Shown here: positions 1-5,159 of the stretch, piece after piece
Position numbering within the stretch: position 1 is the first letter of the stretch
How the letters are laid out: every line of letters begins with the position of its first letter
Assembly (NCBI GenBank): GCA_964485695.1
Contig: CAZAKZ010000259.1
Span: 1-5,159 of the forward strand
Reading direction: 5' to 3'
Origin: CAZAKZ01 sp964485695
GTDB lineage: Bacteria > Planctomycetota > JAFGQW01
Length of the DNA stretch: 5,159 nt
Translations under genes and position numbers: made by a program
Notes under the pieces: generated by a model
What the model was told of the DNA's origin: nothing
The model's input: the letters and a program-made list of their open reading frames with translations, nothing else
The model's database searches: none

Positions 1-43
1 GAGCACGCTGCCGAGACCGCTACATTTGGAATAATATGAGGGG

Positions 44-685
44 ATGCCTCAGGGCGTGGACAGCTGGATGCCCTATCTCTCCGAGCTGGACGGCGAGAAG
101 GTGTCCTTCAAGACCCAGGAGCTCGGCACCAGTGAAGAGGTCTACATGGCCTACACCGACGGCAAGAACCGCCGGCAGATCACCACCTTCCAGGGGGGCA
201 TCACGCGCCTGACCAATTCCTCCCACGCCCTGAACGGCGACGGCACCGTCGGCGTCTACGTCACCTCGCAGAACTGGCAGAATCAGAATCCCTCCGGAGA
301 CCGCGAGATCATGCTCTGGCACGACGCCCTGAGCCGGGGAGGCGTGGTCGCCCCGGGCAAGACCGTGCAACTCAATCTGGACGTGCCGGGCCGGCCGGGT
401 GACCTCTACATCCTGCGGTGCGCCTTCAACCGCTCCCCCGGCTTCCTGCTGCCGGGGGTGGGCACTGTGCCCTTGAATCCGGACGACCTCTTCATCCTGT
501 CCGGCGCGGTACCCTCCATTTTCCGGAACTTCGGCGGCGTCCTCGACAAGAACGGAATGGCCTTCGCCTCCATCGCCATTCCCAACGTCCCGACTCTCAG
601 GGGCCTCCGGTTCTACGCGGCCTTCGTCGCCGCAAATCCGCAGAGCCTCTTCATCTCCAACTCCATGAGTCTCACAATTCTCTAA
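44..685 (+). CDS. C-terminal part of a PD40/TolB-like beta-propeller protein, probably exported; likely fragment
   Basis: The 213-residue reading frame holds two propeller-like blades. The first spans about residues 10-47 (LDGEKVSF, then SEEVYMAYTDGKNRRQIT). The second spans about 60-94 (LNGDGTVGVYVTS, then DREIMLWHD). A beta-rich tail at about 100-213 follows, with features such as LPGVGTVPLNPDD, a GVLDKNGMA turn and an IPNVPTLRG segment. From memory, this tail resembles the C-terminal module of many large secreted planctomycete and related proteins that also carry PD40 repeats. A propeller normally needs more blades and an exported protein a signal peptide; neither is present. The in-frame stop TAA at 32-34 blocks extension upstream, and the G-rich stretch at 38-43 directly abuts the ATG, which is too close for a good ribosome binding site. 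I therefore read this as the distal part of a larger gene split by a frameshift or sequencing error near 38-44. No enzymatic residues are recognisable. The propeller call is fairly safe, the start is not. Confidence 0.6.
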   Translation: MPQGVDSWMPYLSELDGEKVSFKTQELGTSEEVYMAYTDGKNRRQITTFQGGITRLTNSSHALNGDGTVGVYVTSQNWQNQNPSGDREIMLWHDALSRGGVVAPGKTVQLNLDVPGRPGDLYILRCAFNRSPGFLLPGVGTVPLNPDDLFILSGAVPSIFRNFGGVLDKNGMAFASIAIPNVPTLRGLRFYAAFVAANPQSLFISNSMSLTIL

Positions 686-689
686 CAGC

Positions 690-721
690 CTGGGGGGTAA
701 TCCAATAGGATTGCCCCCCGG
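690..721 (+). terminator. Strong hairpin after the propeller gene, possible terminator without a U-tract
   Basis: Positions 690-703 pair with 708-721 around the four-base loop AATA. The core is GGGGGGTAATCC against GGATTGCCCCCC, twelve pairs with a single G-U wobble, extended at the base by another wobble and a C-G pair. It begins four bases after the TAA of the first gene, as a transcription end would. The following bases (GATCATCGG) contain no T-run, so it is not a classical intrinsic terminator. It could stop polymerase inefficiently, or protect the 3' end of the mRNA. Confidence 0.5.
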
Positions 722-769
722 ATCGATCATCGGTGCCCGCCGCTGGATCGCAGCCGAGAAAATCCCTCC

Positions 770-798
770 TGAACACTTTTTCTACGTTTCACTATCAT
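770..798 (+). promoter_or_regulatory. Possible sigma70-type promoter for the phosphofructokinase gene
   Basis: TGAACA at 770-775 matches four of six bases of the -35 consensus. It is separated by exactly 17 bases from TATCAT at 793-798, which matches five of six bases of the -10 consensus. The region between is locally AT-rich against a GC-rich background, and it lies after the hairpin that ends the previous gene. Transcription from here would give a leader of roughly 115-120 bases. Matches of this quality arise by chance, and promoter consensus in the presumed lineage is poorly known. Confidence 0.3.
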
Positions 799-832
799 CT
801 ATAGAGCGCTTGCCTTCAGAAATCCGATAGAC

Positions 833-863
833 CTCCCTGTAGATCCCCTGGATCCAGCAGGAG
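833..863 (+). promoter_or_regulatory. Bulged hairpin in the leader of the phosphofructokinase gene
   Basis: Three helix blocks stack into one arm. CTCC (833-836) pairs with GGAG (860-863), CTG (837-839) with CAG (855-857), and GATCC (842-846) with GGATC (850-854). This gives twelve pairs with a TA bulge on the left, a CA bulge on the right and the loop CCT. It lies about 60 bases before the start codon, downstream of the candidate promoter. It matches no riboswitch class I recognise, and chance folding is possible. Confidence 0.3.
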
Positions 864-923
864 ATCACATCCGGACGCCGAGATCTCAGCGCGCGTCCCC
901 CCCCTCCATGGCAGGAGATTCGA

Positions 924-2168
<1,245 letters not shown>

Positions 2169-2178
2169 CTTAAAGTTG

Positions 2179-2207
2179 TTGACGTCCGCCACCGGAAAAG
2201 AAATGAT
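2179..2207 (+). promoter_or_regulatory. Possible promoter for the peptidase-thiI pair
   Basis: TTGACG (2179-2184) matches five of six -35 consensus bases. Seventeen bases further on, AATGAT (2202-2207) matches four of six -10 bases. It sits in the 76-base gap after the phosphofructokinase stop, an AT-richer stretch than the flanking genes, and would give a leader of about 30 bases carrying the ribosome binding site GGAGGA at 2235-2240. No terminator-like hairpin was seen after the preceding stop, so read-through from upstream is also possible. Confidence 0.35.
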
Positions 2208-2244
2208 AGAAGAGGCAGATCATTGATTCATTCCGGAGGAATCC

Positions 2245-3690
2245 ATGCGAGCGCTTGCACTCCTGGGCGCCCTCTTAAGCCTTTTTCTAACAGATAATTA
2301 CACAGCCCAGGCCCAGGTCGACGATAACCAGGTCAAGGCGGGCCTGGCCTCTATCACCCCGGCCGACACCATGAAGAAGGTTTCAACGCTGGCGGCCGAC
2401 GCCTGGGAGGGGAGGAACTCCGGATACGCCGGCTGCCGCAAGGCCGGTGACTGGATCGGAGAGCAGTTCAAGAACCTCGGCCTCAAGGCCATCGGGGACA
2501 ACAGCACCTACTTCCAGACCTTCACCTTCGCGGCCCGGGGCCAGAAACCCCTCCCGAAGCCCGGCGATCCCGACAGCAAGAAGCCCAAGAAGAAGAGCAA
2601 GAAAAAGAAGAAGAAGAAAAAGAAGAAAACGTCCAAGAAACCGGTAGAGAAGCCGCTCTACACGACCCCCACCACCCGGAACGTGGTCGCCCTTCTCGAG
2701 GGCTCCGACCCGAAGGTCAAGGAAGAGGTGGTCATCGTGGGTGCCCACTACGACCACGTGGGCAAGGAAGGCCAGTGGAACGCCAGGTCGAGGCGGGGCC
2801 GGCCCAAGGGCAAGGACGACATCTGGAACGGCGCCGATGACAACGCCTCGGGCACCGCCCTGGTCATGGAAGCCGCCGAGGCCTTCGCGAAATCCGGAGT
2901 CCGGCCCAGGCGGAGCATTCTCTTCATCTGTTTCAGCGCCGAGGAGCACGGCCTCTACGGCTCCAAGTGGTACTGCGACCACCCCCTGATCCCCCTGGAC
3001 AAGACCGTGGCCATGATCAACCTGGACATGGTGGGGTACAAGATGAAGAAGCCCATGGAGATCGCGGGCGTCGACCACGCCTCGGGAGGCGTCATCCGCA
3101 AGGCGGTCAACAAGGCCATGAAGCGGGTGAGGGCCTTCAAGGGGAGGCTTCGGCCCTGGGCGGCCAGCGGGAGCAGCGACCACGCGCCCTTCATCAAGAA
3201 GAGCATCCCGTCCGCCTACTTCCTGAACGGCCTCAACAAGGACTACCACACCATCGAGGACGAGACATCCGTCGTCTCCGGACCCCGCATGGCCAACGCG
3301 TGCAAGGTGCTATTCCTGACCCTCATCGACCTGGCCAACCTGCCCGAGAAGCCCACCTTCGTCAAGGGCCAGGCCCAGTCCTCCAGCGAAGGTGTTCTCG
3401 GCATCCAGCTCGCGGGCTCCGTCAAGACGGACGAGGCCAAGAAGCTCCGGCTCAAGCGGAAGCAGGGCGGTCTCAAGGTGGATAACGTCTACCCGCAATC
3501 GGTGGCTTCCAAAGCCGGCGTCCTGCCGGGCGACATAATCATCCGGCTGGGAAAGAATGACCTGAAGCGGGGCCGGGAACGGGCCACCCTCATGCAGGGT
3601 TTGAGAAAAGTGAAGCCCGGGAAGCGATTCACCATCAAGGTGGTACGCGGCAAGTCCAGGAAGACCCTGAGGGCGTCGATGCCGAAATGA
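2245..3690 (+). CDS. Exported M28-family zinc aminopeptidase with C-terminal PDZ domain and an internal poly-lysine insert
   Basis: This 481-residue protein should cleave N-terminal residues from peptides outside the cytoplasm. It starts with a signal peptide: Arg2, a hydrophobic core at about 3-15, and a likely cut after AQA (21-23). The M28 domain (about 40-360) has all expected di-zinc residues: His168 and Asp170 in GAHYDHVG, the Asp198/Asp199 pair in GADDNASG, Glu233 (general base) and Glu234 in SAEEHG, Asp261 in NLDMVG, and His335 in DYHTIED. The PDZ domain (about 383-480) has SVASKAGVLPGDII at 419-432, and may bind peptide tails or steer substrates. Between the strand ending near residue 100 and TRNVVALLEG lies a lysine-rich insert (about 101-137) that is not part of the usual fold and is probably a surface loop. 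GGAGGA at 2235-2240, four bases before the ATG, supports the start. Its stop overlaps the start of thiI. Exact peptide specificity cannot be read from sequence. Confidence 0.92.
   Translation: MRALALLGALLSLFLTDNYTAQAQVDDNQVKAGLASITPADTMKKVSTLAADAWEGRNSGYAGCRKAGDWIGEQFKNLGLKAIGDNSTYFQTFTFAARGQKPLPKPGDPDSKKPKKKSKKKKKKKKKKTSKKPVEKPLYTTPTTRNVVALLEGSDPKVKEEVVIVGAHYDHVGKEGQWNARSRRGRPKGKDDIWNGADDNASGTALVMEAAEAFAKSGVRPRRSILFICFSAEEHGLYGSKWYCDHPLIPLDKTVAMINLDMVGYKMKKPMEIAGVDHASGGVIRKAVNKAMKRVRAFKGRLRPWAASGSSDHAPFIKKSIPSAYFLNGLNKDYHTIEDETSVVSGPRMANACKVLFLTLIDLANLPEKPTFVKGQAQSSSEGVLGIQLAGSVKTDEAKKLRLKRKQGGLKVDNVYPQSVASKAGVLPGDIIIRLGKNDLKRGRERATLMQGLRKVKPGKRFTIKVVRGKSRKTLRASMPK
2578..2640 (+). repeat. 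Lysine-codon low-complexity tract with homopurine mirror repeat
   Basis: Codons for residues 112-132 of the peptidase include 17 lysines out of 21, with ten in a row at 119-128. The DNA is an AAG/AAA array. Positions 2599-2629 are an unbroken run of 31 purines on the + strand. Within it, 2599-2624 is a perfect mirror repeat centred between 2611 and 2612: the G positions 2601, 2607 and 2610 reflect onto 2622, 2616 and 2613. Homopurine mirror repeats can form intramolecular triplex DNA. Such arrays also tend to change length by replication slippage. Confidence 0.85.
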
Positions 3691-5150
3691 TCCTCGTCCG
3701 CTATTCAGGCGACATCGCCACCAAGGCGCGTCAGACACGGAACCAGTTCACCCGCCGCCTGTCCGACAACCTGAGAGACGCATTCAAGGCCGAAGGCATC
3801 CCGGCCAGGGTGCGCCACGAATGGAACCGCACCTACGTCGACAGCGAAAGCCCCGATGCGGCGGACGTGGCCCGGCACGTCTTCGGGATCCAGTCCGTCT
3901 CGGCGGGGCAACAGCGTCCCTGGTCGAGCCTCGAGGATATCGTATCGGCCGGCACAGAGATCTTCACACCCATGGTGGAGGGGAAGCGATTCGCCGTCCG
4001 GGCAAACCGCCTGGGCAAAAGCCTACGGATTCCCTTTCGCTCGGGCGACGTGGAACGCGCCCTGGGCGCCGCCCTCGTTCCCGCCGCCGCGGGGGTGAAC
4101 CTCACCCGCCCGGATTTCACGGCCTACGTGGAGGTGAGCCCGGGCCAGGCGCTTTTCTTCCCGGACCGCGCGCCGGGCCACGGCGGCCTCCCCATCGGCA
4201 TCCAGGGTCGGGCACTGGCCCTGGTGTCCGGAGGATTCGACTCGGCGGTGGCGGCCTGGATGCTCCTCAAGCGGGGCCTCGCTCTGGATTACCTCTTCCT
4301 GAACCTGGGCGGCGACCTCCACGAAGAGAGCACCCTCCGGGTGATCAAGGTCATCGCGGACCGATGGAGCTACGGATACCGGCCGCGATTCCATTCCGTG
4401 GATCTCCGTCCGTTCGTGAAGCACATGCAGGACAACGTCCGCGAGCGCTACCTCCAGGTTGTGCTGAAGCGGATCATGCTGCGCATCGGCGAAAAGATGG
4501 CGAGGAGAAACAACGCCATCGCCCTGGCCACCGGTGAAGCCGTGGGCCAGGTATCCTCCCAGACGCTCCAGAACCTCGCGGTCATCACGCGCGCCACGGA
4601 GATGACCGTCCTGCGCCCGCTGGTCGGCTTCAACAAGGACGAGATCATCGACCGGGCGCGCCTCATCGGCACCTACGATCTCTCGGCGAGCGTGCCCGAA
4701 TACTGCGCCCTCACCCCGAAGAAGCCGGCCACCCGGGCCGCCCTCGAGGCCGTCGAGGAGGAGGAGTCAGCCCTCGACTTCACCCTCTTGGATGCCCTCG
4801 TGGACGAGGCGGCCACGTACCAGCTGCGCACTCTCGATCTCGGCGCCTTCGGCCGCGCCGACCTCGAGGTGCAGGAGGTGCCGCCGGGCGCCGCGCTCAT
4901 CGACCTGAGGTCCCCCCGGCTCTTCGAACAGGGACATCCTCCCGGCGCCCAGAACCTCGAGTACGTCTCGGCCCTGAAGGCCATTTCCTCCTTGGACAGG
5001 ACGCGCACCTACATCCTTATCTGCGATGTGGGATTCAAGAGCGCCCACGTGGCGGACGAGATGCGAAAGTCGGGCTTCAGCGCCTACCACGTCCGGGGCG
5101 GCGCTAAAAAGCTCATGAAGAGCATGGGCACGGTGCGGCGGGAGGAGTGA
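3687..5150 (+). CDS. thiI: ThiI: tRNA 4-thiouridine synthetase / thiazole sulfur carrier with rhodanese domain
   Basis: ThiI activates U8 of tRNA with ATP and inserts sulfur to make 4-thiouridine; in many bacteria it also relays sulfur for the thiazole of thiamine. The 487 residues run colinearly with the 482-residue E. coli protein: an N-terminal ferredoxin-like part (about 1-55), the THUMP tRNA-binding domain (about 56-165) ending in GGLPIGIQ (166-173), and a PP-loop ATP domain with SGGFDS (181-186), NLGGDLHE (206-213) and TGEAVGQVSSQT (282-293). PEYC at 337-340 supplies Cys340, matching E. coli Cys344. The rhodanese domain (about 395-487) has DLR at 406-408 and CDVGFKS, whose Cys446 matches catalytic Cys456. 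The ATG overlaps the peptidase stop as ATGA. No good ribosome binding site is visible within ten bases, so translation probably depends on coupling. The start agrees with the family's usual first strand. A cysteine desulfurase (IscS-type) should supply sulfur from elsewhere. Confidence 0.95.
   Translation: MILVRYSGDIATKARQTRNQFTRRLSDNLRDAFKAEGIPARVRHEWNRTYVDSESPDAADVARHVFGIQSVSAGQQRPWSSLEDIVSAGTEIFTPMVEGKRFAVRANRLGKSLRIPFRSGDVERALGAALVPAAAGVNLTRPDFTAYVEVSPGQALFFPDRAPGHGGLPIGIQGRALALVSGGFDSAVAAWMLLKRGLALDYLFLNLGGDLHEESTLRVIKVIADRWSYGYRPRFHSVDLRPFVKHMQDNVRERYLQVVLKRIMLRIGEKMARRNNAIALATGEAVGQVSSQTLQNLAVITRATEMTVLRPLVGFNKDEIIDRARLIGTYDLSASVPEYCALTPKKPATRAALEAVEEEESALDFTLLDALVDEAATYQLRTLDLGAFGRADLEVQEVPPGAALIDLRSPRLFEQGHPPGAQNLEYVSALKAISSLDRTRTYILICDVGFKSAHVADEMRKSGFSAYHVRGGAKKLMKSMGTVRREE
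5141..5147 (+). promoter_or_regulatory. Possible ribosome binding site for a gene just past the window
   Basis: GGAGGAG lies over the last codons of thiI, immediately before its TGA. It is a near-perfect anti-16S match and would serve a start codon a few bases beyond position 5159, since no ATG, GTG or TTG follows at usable spacing before the end. The same bases also simply encode the final Glu-Glu, so chance is a fair explanation. Confidence 0.25.
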
Positions 5151-5159
5151 GCCGTTCCG

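Noticed and set aside
721..728. GATCGATC palindrome, and GAGATCTC at 880-887, as operator candidates
   Set aside because: Eight-base palindromes of this type are frequent by chance, and neither is repeated or placed convincingly against the candidate promoter.
20..730. A 236-codon open frame on the - strand opposite the propeller gene
   Set aside because: Its translation is low-complexity Gly/Val/Glu/His-rich, lacks any domain, and begins inside the hairpin after the first gene. The + strand frame shows real propeller strands.
857..919. The nine-base direct repeat GCAGGAGAT (857-865 and 911-919) as evidence of an earlier start codon or small leader peptide
   Set aside because: No ATG, GTG or TTG with a useful open frame follows the first copy at suitable spacing. 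It is kept only as part of the leader-fold hypothesis.
2169..2244. Search for a terminator or small RNA between the phosphofructokinase and peptidase genes
   Set aside because: No stable hairpin with a T-run was found in the 76 bases. Only the candidate promoter and the ribosome binding site are supportable.
2447..2647. A short + strand frame encoding an arginine-rich basic peptide
   Set aside because: It is the +1 frame of the lysine tract and flanking peptidase codons. It has no ribosome binding site. It is only relevant as the outcome of a frameshift.
2383..3249. A 288-codon open frame on the - strand opposite the peptidase gene, with a leucine-rich run
   Set aside because: The apparent hydrophobic segment is only the reverse complement of the AAG/AAA lysine tract. 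The + strand frame contains all M28 zinc ligands.

Overview
The window is a GC-rich bacterial stretch with four genes, all on the + strand. The third codon positions lean strongly to G/C. The mix of genes suggests Planctomycetota or a similar deep-branching, complex-envelope lineage. The clues are a propeller protein ending in a beta-rich tail of the type common in large planctomycete secreted proteins, a pyrophosphate-type phosphofructokinase, and a secreted M28-PDZ peptidase. This assignment is an inference and is not proven by the sequence.

Layout. (1) At 44-685 lies the C-terminal part of a PD40/TolB-like beta-propeller protein. It has no signal peptide and too few blades, so it is probably the tail of a gene broken by a frameshift or otherwise cut near the window start. 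A strong 14-bp hairpin at 690-721 follows its stop. (2) A 238-bp intergenic region holds a possible sigma70-type promoter near 770-798 and a leader with a bulged hairpin at 833-863. A PPi-dependent 6-phosphofructokinase gene follows at 924-2168. (3) After a 76-bp gap with a possible promoter and a good ribosome binding site comes an exported M28 zinc aminopeptidase with a C-terminal PDZ domain (2245-3690). A nearly pure lysine tract interrupts its catalytic domain; part of its DNA is a perfect homopurine mirror repeat. (4) The thiI gene (3687-5150) overlaps the peptidase stop by ATGA. It encodes a full-length, rhodanese-containing ThiI like that of E. coli, with both expected cysteines.

How they fit together. 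The peptidase and thiI are probably co-transcribed and translationally coupled, although one product is exported and the other is a cytoplasmic tRNA-thiolation or thiamine enzyme. The phosphofructokinase may be transcribed alone or read through into the pair. No RNA genes, insertion sequences, CRISPR arrays or phage genes were seen. I found no undescribed multi-gene system. The most unusual items are the poly-lysine tract with its DNA structure, the leader folds before the phosphofructokinase gene, and the apparently broken first gene.
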